64,000 nt of DNA from Saccharomonospora azurea NA-128 (GTDB lineage Bacteria > Actinomycetota > Actinomycetes > Mycobacteriales > Pseudonocardiaceae): contig NZ_CM001466.1 of assembly GCF_000231055.2 (NCBI RefSeq), forward strand, positions 1,418,900-1,482,899. Reading direction: 5' to 3'. Shown in pieces: positions 7,149 to 16,895 of the stretch (position 1 is its first letter; the number at the start of each line of letters is the position of its first letter). Both the position numbers and the translations under genes were made by a program. Under the pieces are notes generated by a model. The model was not told the DNA's origin. It did not search any database and worked only from the letters and a program-made list of their open reading frames with translations.

Positions 7149-10100
7149 GTGGCGCCGAGAAGACCCAACAGCGGGAACACCGGTAACGGTGACGGGGCGA
7201 GTCCTCAACGGCCCCCACAGCGGGTGGGCAGCATCGACGCGAGTTCCAGCGTCGCCAAGGCGCAGGACGCCACCCAGGCGGCGGCGCAGGGAGGCCGCCC
7301 CGGCTCCAACGGCCAGAGCACCACGACCCCGTCCAGCACGACGACACCGTCGACCACCGACTCGACGGCACCCACCCAGCCCACCAAGCCCACCGATGAC
7401 GTCCCCCTGCGCAACCAGAACGACGGCGACCCCCAGAATCCACAGAGGGACGCGGGCGACCGGAAGATCGAAGGCGACCCCATCGACGTCGCCACCGGCG
7501 AGATGATCCTGCAGCAGACCGATGTGGAAGTGCAGGCGGTCCTGCCCCTCGTACTGCAACGGACCCATCTGTCCTCGTACCGCGTGGGCCGGCACTTCGG
7601 CCCGTCCTGGACGTCCACACTGGACCAGCGCCTGGAGTTGCACAGCGCCGGTGTGTCCTTCGCCGCGGACGACGGCAAGCTGCTGCTGGCGCCGACCCCC
7701 GCAGCCGGGGCCACCGTGCGTTTCGAAGGCTCCCGCCACCGACTCACCGCACACGACGACGGCAGCTACACCCTCACCGGGCACGACACCGGACGGACTC
7801 TGTCGTTCGCGGCCGGCGAGCGGGTCCTGCCACTCACCGCGATCAACGATCGGAACGGCCACCGGCTCATCATCGATCGGGACGCCGCGGGAACGCCCGT
7901 CGAGGTGCGGCACTCCGGCGGCTACCGCATCCGGGTCGAATCCGAGAACGGCCTGATCACGGCGCTGTACCTGCGAGAGGCAGCCAACGGCGCGGACGTC
8001 CTCCTGATGCGCTACGGCTACGAGGGCCGCCGACTCACCGAGGTGATCAACGCGTCCGGCCTGCCGATGCGCTTCACCTACGACCCCGCGGGCCGCATCA
8101 CCAGCTGGACCGACCGCAACGACGCGTGGTACCGCTTCACCTACGACTCCCGGGGTCGCGTGGTGGCCGGTGAGGGGTCCGGTGGGTTCCTGAGCGGCAC
8201 GATGGAGTACGACACCGAGAACCGGATCACCACGTGGACCAACTCCCAGGGTGCTCGTACGACATACCACCTCAACGAGGCGGGGCAGACGATTCGCGAG
8301 ATCGACGCGCTCGGCAACGAGACCCGCTCCGAGTGGGACGAGCACGATCAGCTGCTGTCGCAGACCGATCCGCTCGGCCGCACCGTCCGCTACGAGTACG
8401 ACGACGACGGCAACCTGCTCGCCGTCACGCGCCCGGACGGCAGCCAGGCACGGTTCGAGTACAACGGTCTCGGCCTCCCCGTCACCATGATCACGCCCGA
8501 TGGAGCGGTGTCCCGGCGCGAGTACGACGAGCGCGGCAATCTCACGAAGGCGATCGACCCTCTCGGAGCCGCTACCAGCTATGCCTACGACGAACGCGGG
8601 TGTCTGACCAGCGTGACCGATGCCCTGGGAAGGGTGCAGCGGGTCGACACCGACGAGGCGGGACTCCCGATCCAGGTGACCGATCCGCTCGGGAACACGA
8701 AACGGTATGTGCGTGACGGCTTCGGGCGCATCACCGAGGTGATCGATGCGGCAGGCCGCGTCACGGAACTCGGCTGGACAGTGGACGGCAAGCCGGCGTG
8801 GCGAACGCTCCCCGACCAGTCGACCGAGCGTTGGATGTACGACGGGGAAGGCAATCTGCGTGTTCACATCGACACGATGGGACGCGAGACCCGTACCGAC
8901 GTCACTCACTTCAGCCTGCCCGCGGCGGAGACCCGTCCCGACGGCACTCGGCTTCGGCTCCGATACGACACCGAAATGCGCCTGGTCGGCGTCACCAACG
9001 AGCTGGGGGCGGTGTGGAGCTATCACTATGACGCGGCGGGAAGGCTGGTGCAGGAGACCGACTTCAACGGACGCACGCTGAAGTACGACTACGATGCCGC
9101 CGGTCAGTTGATCTCCCGGGTGAACGGGGCGGGACAGACCACCCGTTTCCTGCGCGACGTACTGGGCAACGTCGTCGAACGACGCACTGGAGAGGTCGGT
9201 TCGACGTTCACCTACGATCCCGTGGGCCGTCTTGTCGGAGCGGTCGGGAGTGACGCTCGACTGACCTTCCATCGAGACCCCGCAGGCCGCGTGGTCGCCG
9301 AGACGATCAACGGACGCACTGTCGCCTCTGCTTACGACCCACTCGGCCGCAGGACACACCGACGCACACCGTCCGGCGCGGAAAGCGTGTGGGAGTACGA
9401 CCCCGTCGGCCGGCCCGTCTCCCTGCGAACCGCCGGGCGCACTCTGCGGTTCGCCTACGACAGCGCAGGCAACGAAACACAGCGGTGGCTCGGTCCCGGT
9501 GTGGCGCTGACGCAGACCTGGAACGCGAATGATCAACTGCTTTCCCAGACCATCACCCGCGCAGGCGGACGCACGTCCCAACAACGCACCTATGCCTATC
9601 GCGCAGACGGGTACCTGACGAGGATCGGTGACCAGCTCACCGGGGCCCGCGACCTCCAGCTGGACAAGGCCGGGCGGGTCACGACCGTCACCGGAGACGG
9701 GTGGACGGAGCGGTACGCCTACGACTCCGCTGGGAATGTCGCGAACGCATCCTGGCCGACACCTCAAGCGTCCTCGAATCCCGACGTGGTGGGGCAACGG
9801 GAGTACCGAGGCACCCGGATTCGACGAGCGGGCAACGTTCGCTACGAGCACGACGCTCAAGGCCGTGTGGTGCTCCGGCAGCGGAAGCGGTTGTCCCACA
9901 AACCCGAGACGTGGCGCTACTTCTGGGACGCCGACGACCGTCTCACCGAGGTACTCACGCCGGACGGCTCACGTTGGCGCTACCGCTACGACCCACTTGG
10001 CCGCCGTGTCGCGAAACAACGCCTCACAGCGGACGGCCGGGCCGTGCTGCAGCAGATCGACTTCACCTGGGACGGCACGGTCCTCGCCGAACAGGCACAC

Positions 10101-10940
10101 AGTGTCGGTGCCGACGGATCGCAGCCGCCACAGCGGCGGGTCACCGTGTGGGATTACGAGCCCGGCACGTTCCGGCCTCTGACGCAGACCGAGCGTTCCT
10201 CTCCCCGGGACGCCTCACAGCAGTGGATCGACGAGCAGTTCTACTCGATCGTGACCGACCTCGTCGGTAGCCCGATGGAACTGATCAACGATCAGGGCGG
10301 CGTCGCGTGGTTCCACCGGACCACCCTGTGGGGAGTGACCACCACCGAGAGCCGGACGGGGGTCCGCACCCCGCTCCGGTTCCCGGGCCAGTATCACGAT
10401 CCGGAGACAGGTTTCCACTACAACTACCTTCGCTATTACGACCCCACCACCGCCCGCTACCTGAGCGCCGACCCCTTGGGACTCGCCGCCGGTCTCAATC
10501 CGCACTGGTATGTACCGAACCCGACCGACTGGTTCGATCCGCTCGGACTGAGCAACAAGAAGTGTATCGAACGAGTGCGGAGGGGGATTGAACATGACGG
10601 GGTCACCTACAAACCGGAAGCGGGACTTCTAGGCAACAAGAAACACGGGATCAACTGGAACGAAGGCCCAGCCAGAGCCCAGAAGGAGGACAAGCCACAA
10701 GGACAATTCGGGTCGCCCGAGGACGTTGAATACGCGGTGCAGAGAGCAACTGAGATAGGGGTGAACAACCACGCGATCGTGCCTCTTCCCGAGAACCACA
10801 ACAACATCGAGTTCCTACCGGAGAGGAATCCGGACGGAAGTCCGAACACGAGGACACCCAACGCCCTCTTCGTCAAGGTTTATCCGAATGGTAAGGTGCA
10901 CGCTTATCCCTTGACGCATTCTTTCAGCGAGGACGGTTGA
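7149..10940 (+). CDS. Rhs/YD-repeat polymorphic toxin
   Basis: The 1263-residue protein has a Pro/Thr/Ser-rich N-terminal linker (about 1-95), a DUF6531-like segment (GDPIDVATGEMILQQTDVEV), many RHS/YD repeats (YDxxGRxxxxxD) from about 290 to 1000, the Rhs core motif around RFPGQYHDPETGFHYNYLRYYDP, and the conserved release site NPTDWFDPLGL at about 1123-1133. A 130-residue C-terminal tip follows and should be the toxin; I cannot assign its family. The GTG at 7149 follows GAGGGGG. No signal peptide is present, which fits export by the ESX-like partners upstream. The last 400 nt are visibly richer in A/T than the repeats, as expected for exchangeable toxin tips. Confidence 0.88.
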   Translation: MAPRRPNSGNTGNGDGASPQRPPQRVGSIDASSSVAKAQDATQAAAQGGRPGSNGQSTTTPSSTTTPSTTDSTAPTQPTKPTDDVPLRNQNDGDPQNPQRDAGDRKIEGDPIDVATGEMILQQTDVEVQAVLPLVLQRTHLSSYRVGRHFGPSWTSTLDQRLELHSAGVSFAADDGKLLLAPTPAAGATVRFEGSRHRLTAHDDGSYTLTGHDTGRTLSFAAGERVLPLTAINDRNGHRLIIDRDAAGTPVEVRHSGGYRIRVESENGLITALYLREAANGADVLLMRYGYEGRRLTEVINASGLPMRFTYDPAGRITSWTDRNDAWYRFTYDSRGRVVAGEGSGGFLSGTMEYDTENRITTWTNSQGARTTYHLNEAGQTIREIDALGNETRSEWDEHDQLLSQTDPLGRTVRYEYDDDGNLLAVTRPDGSQARFEYNGLGLPVTMITPDGAVSRREYDERGNLTKAIDPLGAATSYAYDERGCLTSVTDALGRVQRVDTDEAGLPIQVTDPLGNTKRYVRDGFGRITEVIDAAGRVTELGWTVDGKPAWRTLPDQSTERWMYDGEGNLRVHIDTMGRETRTDVTHFSLPAAETRPDGTRLRLRYDTEMRLVGVTNELGAVWSYHYDAAGRLVQETDFNGRTLKYDYDAAGQLISRVNGAGQTTRFLRDVLGNVVERRTGEVGSTFTYDPVGRLVGAVGSDARLTFHRDPAGRVVAETINGRTVASAYDPLGRRTHRRTPSGAESVWEYDPVGRPVSLRTAGRTLRFAYDSAGNETQRWLGPGVALTQTWNANDQLLSQTITRAGGRTSQQRTYAYRADGYLTRIGDQLTGARDLQLDKAGRVTTVTGDGWTERYAYDSAGNVANASWPTPQASSNPDVVGQREYRGTRIRRAGNVRYEHDAQGRVVLRQRKRLSHKPETWRYFWDADDRLTEVLTPDGSRWRYRYDPLGRRVAKQRLTADGRAVLQQIDFTWDGTVLAEQAHSVGADGSQPPQRRVTVWDYEPGTFRPLTQTERSSPRDASQQWIDEQFYSIVTDLVGSPMELINDQGGVAWFHRTTLWGVTTTESRTGVRTPLRFPGQYHDPETGFHYNYLRYYDPTTARYLSADPLGLAAGLNPHWYVPNPTDWFDPLGLSNKKCIERVRRGIEHDGVTYKPEAGLLGNKKHGINWNEGPARAQKEDKPQGQFGSPEDVEYAVQRATEIGVNNHAIVPLPENHNNIEFLPERNPDGSPNTRTPNALFVKVYPNGKVHAYPLTHSFSEDG

Positions 10941-10941
10941 C

Positions 10942-11442
10942 ATGGAGTTCGCGGTCCAGGTCGGATGTCCGAGAACGCTGCGCCCGGAGGGGCCCGCAGC
11001 GGATATGGCGGATGCGATAAGCGAGCTGTACCCGCTCGACACCGAGGACCTGATCCTTGTCTGGAACCTGGTACCGATCCGCCTCAGCTACCGGTACGAC
11101 GTTTCTGTTCTCATGGACGACTTGGTCCCGCTGCTCGAGGAGGTCCAAGGCGGCCTGCGCGCGGAACGAGCGGTGCGCTGGGCTTCGGACACCTTCGCCG
11201 CGGAATGGAAACTCGTCCCCGACCGGACTCGTCTCCGGATTTCGGCGCAGTGGTTCAGTACGCTCGGGAACTACGAGGACCTCTTGAACACGCGCGGTGT
11301 CGTCGAGACACCGGTGGAGAACTTCGTTCGTGAGATGGGGAAAATCGTCGACCGAACGTGTTCCGACATCGAGGCGTCGGGGATCGAGATCGAAGATGAA
11401 GACATTCTCCATCGTGCCCAATCGCTGACGGAGAAGGCCTGA
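10942..11442 (+). CDS. Probable immunity protein for the Rhs toxin
   Basis: A 166-residue acidic cytoplasmic protein with no recognised family. It begins one base after the Rhs stop, with GAGGA inside the end of the toxin gene as ribosome site. Tight coupling directly behind the variable toxin tip is the normal place of a cognate immunity gene, and its base composition matches the tip. No signal peptide or TM segment is seen, so it should protect the producer in the cytosol. Function is inferred from position. Confidence 0.65.
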   Translation: MEFAVQVGCPRTLRPEGPAADMADAISELYPLDTEDLILVWNLVPIRLSYRYDVSVLMDDLVPLLEEVQGGLRAERAVRWASDTFAAEWKLVPDRTRLRISAQWFSTLGNYEDLLNTRGVVETPVENFVREMGKIVDRTCSDIEASGIEIEDEDILHRAQSLTEKA

Positions 11443-11628
11443 TGGGTCACGCTGTAGGCCGGAGCAGGACGGGGAACGAGGTTCGGGTCGACCTCCTTCG
11501 GCGTGGTTGACCCCGGTCCCGGTCGCTGTCCAAGCACGCTCCCGGCCGCATCGCCGTGCAGGCGGCCGGTTCGTGCGCCGTGCCGGCCAACGACGAGTTC
11601 TTCCCGACGGGACCGCAGTCCCTCACCG

Positions 11629-12621
11629 CTACCGCACGGCCAGGCTCACCGGCTGCCCTTCGGCCGCCGACCGGTACGCCGCCAACGCCACCCGCGTCGC
11701 CGCCAGCCCGTCCTCTCCCGTGATCGACGGCGTGCGGCCCTCACGGACCGCGTCGAGGAACTCGTCGATCATGCCCTGGTTGGCGTCGGATCCCCACATC
11801 GGGCGGGAGAGTCCCTGAGTGCCGCCGTGGATGGTGAGATGCTGGCTGAACGCGTCGACGGCGATCGTGCCGTGCTCCCCCACCAGTTCCAGAGTCAACC
11901 CACCCCACGTGGGAAAGCTTTCCGGGCGGCTCCAGCTGGAGTCGATGGTCGCGAACACGCCGTCGGCGTAGCCGAGCATCACCAGCCCACCCGTCTCGAC
12001 GGTGACGGTGTCGCGGTGCAAGACCCGGTTGGTCGCCGCGTACACCTCCACCGGATCCTCGCCGAGGTACCAGCGCAGGATGTCGGCGAGATGCACCGTG
12101 TGGTCCATGATCGCTCCGCCGCCGGCCAGCTCGGGGTCGGCGAACCAGGCGCCGTGCCGCACCGGCAGCACGCTCTGGTTCGTGCCGGTGGCCGCGTGGA
12201 CGCGGCCGAGTGCTCCGTCGGCGAGAAGCGTCGCGCACTCCCGTATCGGCGGGCTGAACCGCATCGGGAACGCCGTCATCAACGGCACGCCGGCGCTCGC
12301 GCACACCTCGACGATGGCGCGCGCGTCCTCCTCGGTCGTGGCCAGCGGCTTCTCGCACAGCACGGCGACGCCGGCGGCCGCCGCCTGCTCCACCAGCCGG
12401 CGGTGGTGCACGGTCTCGGAACAGACGACGACCGCGTCCACCCCGGCGGCCAGCAGCTGCTCGGGTGAGGAGAACCACGGCACCGCGTGCGCGCTCGCCC
12501 ACCGGCGGCCGCGTTCGACGTCGTCGTCGGTGACCCCGACCGCCTCGGCACCGGCGCGCCGGACGTTGTCCACATAGGCATCGACGTGGATGTGAGCGGT
12601 GGACAGGAACCCGATTCTCAT
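11629..12621 (-). CDS. Gfo/Idh/MocA-family dehydrogenase (second)
   Basis: The 330-residue protein has an N-terminal Rossmann domain and the family motif CEKPLA near residue 95. The catalytic segment (GGGAIMDHTVHLADILRWYL) carries the conserved Asp/His pair. The ATG at 12621 has GGAGG upstream; a longer frame to 12939 is not supported. Family members are NAD(P)-dependent sugar dehydrogenases, often acting at C3 of hexoses or on inositols. Its start overlaps the preceding gene by 4 nt. As the last gene of the sugar operon it may interconvert a keto-sugar and an alcohol after uptake. Exact substrate unknown. Confidence 0.8.
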   Translation of the reverse strand: MRIGFLSTAHIHVDAYVDNVRRAGAEAVGVTDDDVERGRRWASAHAVPWFSSPEQLLAAGVDAVVVCSETVHHRRLVEQAAAAGVAVLCEKPLATTEEDARAIVEVCASAGVPLMTAFPMRFSPPIRECATLLADGALGRVHAATGTNQSVLPVRHGAWFADPELAGGGAIMDHTVHLADILRWYLGEDPVEVYAATNRVLHRDTVTVETGGLVMLGYADGVFATIDSSWSRPESFPTWGGLTLELVGEHGTIAVDAFSQHLTIHGGTQGLSRPMWGSDANQGMIDEFLDAVREGRTPSITGEDGLAATRVALAAYRSAAEGQPVSLAVR

Positions 12622-13622
12622 GCGACTACCTCCACGTCCGTGGCGCGACCCGTCTCGAGCGAGCGTCCGACCGCGGCCGCGATCCGCACCGCGGCGAGAG
12701 CGTCCTCGGCGGTGACGATCGGCTTCGCCTCGCCCCTGAGCACGTCGAGGAAGTGGCGCAGCTGGGCGGTGTAGGGCGACTCGGCGACCGGGCTGGACGG
12801 CAACGGCATGTCCCCCTCCCGCGTCCCGGCTCGCAGGGTCGGGCGTACCGGCGCGCTGCGGTCGGAATCGACGTCGAGCAGGCCGTGGGTCCCGGCGATC
12901 TCCGCCCGGGTGCGGAACGTCGGTGGCGGGTGCGCCCACGACGCCTCGACGTGGCTGAGGGCACCCGACACGTGCCGGAGGATGGCCACGACGTGGTCGG
13001 TGTCGAGGTCCGGCCGGGAGGACCGGACACTGCGCGCGTGCACGGTCACGACGTCACCGGCGATCCAGCGGGCGTAGTCGAGGTCGTGCACCATCAGGTC
13101 GAAGTGCAGGCCGCCCGAGCGCGCCTCGTCGAAGTACCAGTCGGCGGCGGGCTTCGCGGGCCGGAACGTCGCCCGCGTCAACCGGATCACCGCCGGTTCC
13201 CCGATCTCCCCCGCATCGACCGTAGCCTTCGCCGCCGCGTACTCGGGGAAGAACCGCACGACGTGGGCGGGCAGGAGCGGCACCCCGGCCTCCCGGCAGA
13301 CCGCGATCATGTCGGCCGCCAGGGCCGGGGTGCGGGCCAACGGTTTCTCGCACACCACGGCGCATCCGGCTCGCGCGGCGCGGACGGTGATCTCGTGGTG
13401 CAGGTCGGTGGGAACGCAGATGTCGACGAGGTCGACCCGGTCGAGGAGTTCGTCGAGATCGGCGCACGCGTGCATGCCGTAGTCGTGCGCCAGCTGCGCG
13501 GGCGGACGGCCGGGACTGGCCATGATCGCCGTGAGCTTGGCGTCGGGGCAGGCGGCCCACGCCTGCGCGTGCACCGATCCCATGAAACCCGCGCCGACGA
13601 TGCCGATCCGTGTCCGATTCAC
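12618..13622 (-). CDS. Gfo/Idh/MocA-family dehydrogenase (first)
   Basis: The 334-residue protein opens with the NAD(P)-binding motif GIVGAGFMGSVHAQAW, carries CEKPLARTP, and has the catalytic region SGGLHFDLMVHDLDYARW. The GTG at 13622 overlaps the stop of the permease gene (GTGA), and the stop overlaps the next dehydrogenase (ATGA), so all three are coupled. Paired dehydrogenases of this family next to an ABC sugar importer and a DUF1080 enzyme suggest that keto-sugar products are reduced in the cytoplasm. That pathway link is inference. Confidence 0.82.
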   Translation of the reverse strand: MNRTRIGIVGAGFMGSVHAQAWAACPDAKLTAIMASPGRPPAQLAHDYGMHACADLDELLDRVDLVDICVPTDLHHEITVRAARAGCAVVCEKPLARTPALAADMIAVCREAGVPLLPAHVVRFFPEYAAAKATVDAGEIGEPAVIRLTRATFRPAKPAADWYFDEARSGGLHFDLMVHDLDYARWIAGDVVTVHARSVRSSRPDLDTDHVVAILRHVSGALSHVEASWAHPPPTFRTRAEIAGTHGLLDVDSDRSAPVRPTLRAGTREGDMPLPSSPVAESPYTAQLRHFLDVLRGEAKPIVTAEDALAAVRIAAAVGRSLETGRATDVEVVA

Positions 13623-14512
13623 TTGATCGCTCCTGAGGTCAGACCGCGGACGAACTGCCGCGAGAAGATGATGAACAGAGCCAGCATCGGCAGGGCCGCC
13701 AGCGACAACACCGCGAGAACGGCGTTCCAGTCGGTGACGAACTGCCCGAGGAACAGTTGCGTGCCGAGGGTGACCGTGCGGACGTTCTCGGCGGGCGTGA
13801 GAATCAGGGGGAACCAGAGGTCGTTCCAGATCGGCAGCATCGTGTACACGCCGATGGCCGCCAGGCCCGGTCGCACGAGCGGGAGCACGATCGAGTAGAC
13901 GCGGTACTCGCCGGCCCCGTCGATCCGGGCGGCGTCCTTGAGCTCGTCGGGCACCTGCTTGAAGAACGCGGTCAGGACGAACACCGCCAGCGGCAGCCCC
14001 ATCGCGGTGTAGACCAGGACGAGGCCGGCGAGCGAGTTCACCAGGCTCAGATCGACCATGAGGTCGAGAATGCCCACCGTTCCCAGCCGGATCGGGATCA
14101 TGATTCCCACCGCCATGTACAGGGCGAGTGCGGTGAGGCCCGCGAAGCGGTACTCGGCCAGGGCGAAGGCCAGCATCGACCCGAGCAGCAGCACCAGGAA
14201 CACCGTGCTGACGGTGACGATGAAACTGTTGAGGAAGTAGAGCTCGAAGTCGGCCCTGGCGAACACCGTCTCGAAGCCGCTGAGGTCGAACGTGGCGGGC
14301 GTCGGGAACGCGAACGGCTCCTCGAAGATGGCCTGACGGGACTTGAACGCGTTCATGACGATCAGCGCGATCGGCGCGCACGCCACGGCGACGTAAGCGA
14401 GCAGGATGACGTGCGGGACGACGGTGCCGACCCGCGCTCGCCACGTGCGACGCCCTCTCGGCGGCCGGGTGGCGCCGGTGACACCGGAGTCCGGGATGCT
14501 CACAGCGGTCAC
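13619..14512 (-). CDS. ABC sugar transporter permease, MalG type
   Basis: A 297-residue six-TM carbohydrate ABC permease. The EAA loop (DELKDAARIDGAGEYRVYSIVLPLVRP) that docks the ATPase is intact. I placed the start at the GTG of 14512, with GGAG 7 nt upstream, just 10 nt behind the MalF-type gene. The ATP-binding subunit is absent from the window; actinomycetes commonly use a shared MsiK-type ATPase for CUT1 importers. It forms the importer with the two genes upstream. Confidence 0.88.
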   Translation of the reverse strand: MTAVSIPDSGVTGATRPPRGRRTWRARVGTVVPHVILLAYVAVACAPIALIVMNAFKSRQAIFEEPFAFPTPATFDLSGFETVFARADFELYFLNSFIVTVSTVFLVLLLGSMLAFALAEYRFAGLTALALYMAVGIMIPIRLGTVGILDLMVDLSLVNSLAGLVLVYTAMGLPLAVFVLTAFFKQVPDELKDAARIDGAGEYRVYSIVLPLVRPGLAAIGVYTMLPIWNDLWFPLILTPAENVRTVTLGTQLFLGQFVTDWNAVLAVLSLAALPMLALFIIFSRQFVRGLTSGAIK

Positions 14513-14522
14513 GTCCGTCTCC

Positions 14523-15500
14523 TCACAGTTGATAGCTCTCGACGCGCCGCTGCCAGCCGAAGAAGTACAGGAGGACACCCGCCATGATGAGGAGGAACAT
14601 CATCGTGGCGACCGTGGCGCCCATGCTGCTGGAGCCTTGCTGAAGCTGGAATCCGAAGAAGGTGCGGAAGAAGAGCGTGCCCATGATGTCCGAGGCGAAG
14701 TCGGGTCCGGCCAGAGCGCCCTTGACCGTGTAGATCAGGTCGAACGCGTTCAGGTTGGCGACGTAGGTGATGACGGAGACGATCCCGACGGTGGGCAGGA
14801 TCAGCGGGAACTTCACCCGCCAGAACGTCGTCCAGGCGTTGGCGCCGTCGATGGTCGCCGCCTCGACGAGGTCGTCCGGAATGCTGACCAGCACCGCGTA
14901 GAACAGCAGCATCGGGATGCCGATGTACTGCCAGACCGACATCAGCGCGAGGGTGATCAGCGCGGTGCTCGACTGACCGAGCAGCGGCGTGTCGACGAAG
15001 CCCCACACCGGGCTGAGGATGAGCTGCCAGATGAATCCGACGATGACCACGGAGAGCGTCGTCGGGATGAACAGCAGCGTGCGGTAGGTCGCGCGTCCCC
15101 GGAGCTTCGGCGCGGCCAGCAACGCCGCCAGGAGCAGGCCGATCGGGTTCTGCACGACGAAGTGCACGGCGAAGAACAGCAGGTTGTTCCACACCGCGTT
15201 CCAGAAGGCTCCGGCGAGCAGGTCGTCGGAGAGGAGCCGGACGAAGTTGTCGAGTCCGACGAACGTCTGCACCCCGTCGCGCGACGCGAACAGGCTGAGT
15301 CGCAGCGAGTCGAGCAACGGGTAGACCATGAACACGGTGTAGATCGCGACGGCCGGCGCGACGAAGACGACGAGGTGGGTGCGAAACCGACGTCGGCGGC
15401 GCCGGGCGACGGGCCCCGGCCTCGGCACCGTCGCGGCGCCCGCAGTCGTGGCCGGATCACCGGTCTCGCCGGGCGGCGTCGAGATCAGAGGTCGGCTCAT
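14523..15500 (-). CDS. ABC sugar transporter permease, MalF type
   Basis: A 325-residue six-TM permease with an Arg-rich cytoplasmic N-terminus and the EAA loop DDLVEAATIDGANAWTTFWRVKFPLILPT. The ATG at 15500 has GGAGGAG upstream; a TTG/GTG-type extension to 15512 is less likely. It is the partner of the MalG-type permease and lies downstream of the solute-binding lipoprotein, separated by a hairpin. This layout is the CUT1 family for oligosaccharides. Confidence 0.88.
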   Translation of the reverse strand: MSRPLISTPPGETGDPATTAGAATVPRPGPVARRRRRRFRTHLVVFVAPAVAIYTVFMVYPLLDSLRLSLFASRDGVQTFVGLDNFVRLLSDDLLAGAFWNAVWNNLLFFAVHFVVQNPIGLLLAALLAAPKLRGRATYRTLLFIPTTLSVVIVGFIWQLILSPVWGFVDTPLLGQSSTALITLALMSVWQYIGIPMLLFYAVLVSIPDDLVEAATIDGANAWTTFWRVKFPLILPTVGIVSVITYVANLNAFDLIYTVKGALAGPDFASDIMGTLFFRTFFGFQLQQGSSSMGATVATMMFLLIMAGVLLYFFGWQRRVESYQL

Positions 15501-15521
15501 GTGCTCCTCCAACGGGACGGG

Positions 15522-15557
15522 CGGTGTGGGGCGCGCATGCGCGAACGCCCCACACCG
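15522..15557 (-). terminator. Intra-operon hairpin between binding protein and permeases
   Basis: A perfect 12-bp inverted repeat (15522-15533 and 15546-15557) with a 12-nt loop sits between the solute-binding protein stop and the permease start. It has no T-run. It probably acts as a partial terminator or 3' stabiliser, which keeps binding protein mRNA above permease mRNA. Confidence 0.6.
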
Positions 15558-15566
15558 GGCCGACGA

Positions 15567-16868
15567 CTACTGCTGCTGCGGCTCGTACCAACGCTCCAGT
15601 CCCGTCTGGACCCGATCGGCGGCCTCCCGCGGTTCGACGGTGCCGTTGAGCAGTTGCGCACTGAGATCCCACAACTGGTTTTCGAGGTTGGGCTCGCCAC
15701 GCGAGAGGATCTGGTACGAGTTGCGGATGGTCGACTCGCACTCCTCACGCCAGCTCAGGAACTCCTGCGCCAGCGGGTCCTCGACGGTGACGTCGTGCTC
15801 GGACATCGGGAAGAACCCGGGCAGGGCGTTGGCGTAGAGCTCGGCGAACTCGGGGGTGGTCGTCCACTCGAGGAACGTCCTGGCCTCCTCCGGGTGGTCG
15901 GTCGCCGCGTTCATGCCGATCCCGAGGTCGGTGTGGTCGCTGATGTGGCAGGTGTCCCGGCCCTCCGGCAGCGGCGGTGGGAACGCCGCCATCTCGAAGT
16001 CGGTCTGCTCGTTGAACAGCGCGATCTCCCACGAGCCCGTCGGGTAGATCGCCCCCCGCCCGAGGGTGAACAGGTTCTGCGCGTCCGGGTAGGTGATCGA
16101 CTCGTAGCCGTCGGGCAGGTACTCCGCCCACGAGGCGAGTTCGGTGAACGCGGCGACGTACTGGTCGTCGTCGAAGCGCTGGGTGCCCTCGATCAGGCCC
16201 TGCCGCCCGGTCTCGCCGTGCCAGTAGTTGGGACCGATGTTCTGCAGTCCCATGGTCGCGGCCTCCCACTGGTCCGCCGTCCCCATCACCAGCGGGGCGT
16301 AGGAGCCGTCGGCGGCGATCGCGTCGAGGACGTCGTGGAACTCCTCCTCCGTCGTCGGCGGCGTGAGACCGAGCTCGTCGAAGATCTCGGTGTTGTAGAG
16401 GAAGCCGTGGATCACCGAGGCCATGGGGACGCAGAACGTCTCCGAGCCGTCGTCGGTCGACCACGCGGCACGGGCGATGTCGCTGTAGGCGTCGAGGCCC
16501 TTCAGGTCCGTCAGGGACTCCAGGTGCCCCTCCTCGTGGAGCCGCAGCGCGACGTCGAACGGGCGGCAGGTGATCAGGTCGCCCGCGGTGCCCCCGGAGA
16601 GTTTCGCGTCGAGGGCGGCGTCGTACTCGTCCGGCGACGTCGGCTGGAACGTCACCCGGATGTTCGGGTGCTGCTCGTGGAAGGCAGGCAGGATGACGTC
16701 CTCCCAGATCGCGAGGTCGTCGTTGCGCCAGCTCTCCAGAACGAGCGTGCCCTGGTCTCCGTCGCCGGTGTCCGCGTCGTTGCCTCGCGGATCGACGCTG
16801 TCGCCGCACGCGGCGACCGCGAGGACGGCGACCATTATCGGGGCCAGTCGGCCGAGTCGCTTCGACAT
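15567..16868 (-). CDS. ABC sugar-binding lipoprotein
   Basis: A 433-residue extracellular solute-binding protein (family 1 type). It has a lipoprotein signal ending in AVLAVAAC, so Cys21 is the likely lipidated residue. The mature part has an Asp/Gly linker and the usual two-lobe periplasmic-binding fold (TLVLESWRNDDLAIWEDVILPAF at the start). GGGAG precedes the ATG. It is flanked by hairpins on both sides within the operon. It should capture the sugar released or made by the large secreted enzyme encoded upstream. Confidence 0.88.
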   Translation of the reverse strand: MSKRLGRLAPIMVAVLAVAACGDSVDPRGNDADTGDGDQGTLVLESWRNDDLAIWEDVILPAFHEQHPNIRVTFQPTSPDEYDAALDAKLSGGTAGDLITCRPFDVALRLHEEGHLESLTDLKGLDAYSDIARAAWSTDDGSETFCVPMASVIHGFLYNTEIFDELGLTPPTTEEEFHDVLDAIAADGSYAPLVMGTADQWEAATMGLQNIGPNYWHGETGRQGLIEGTQRFDDDQYVAAFTELASWAEYLPDGYESITYPDAQNLFTLGRGAIYPTGSWEIALFNEQTDFEMAAFPPPLPEGRDTCHISDHTDLGIGMNAATDHPEEARTFLEWTTTPEFAELYANALPGFFPMSEHDVTVEDPLAQEFLSWREECESTIRNSYQILSRGEPNLENQLWDLSAQLLNGTVEPREAADRVQTGLERWYEPQQQ

Positions 16869-16895
16869 GAGATCTCCCGTGCTGTTCAGGGGGTG

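Noticed and set aside
6381-9899. 1172-codon open frame on the minus strand
   Set aside because: Antisense to the ESX-like and Rhs genes. The repeat-like look comes from the YD repeats on the other strand.
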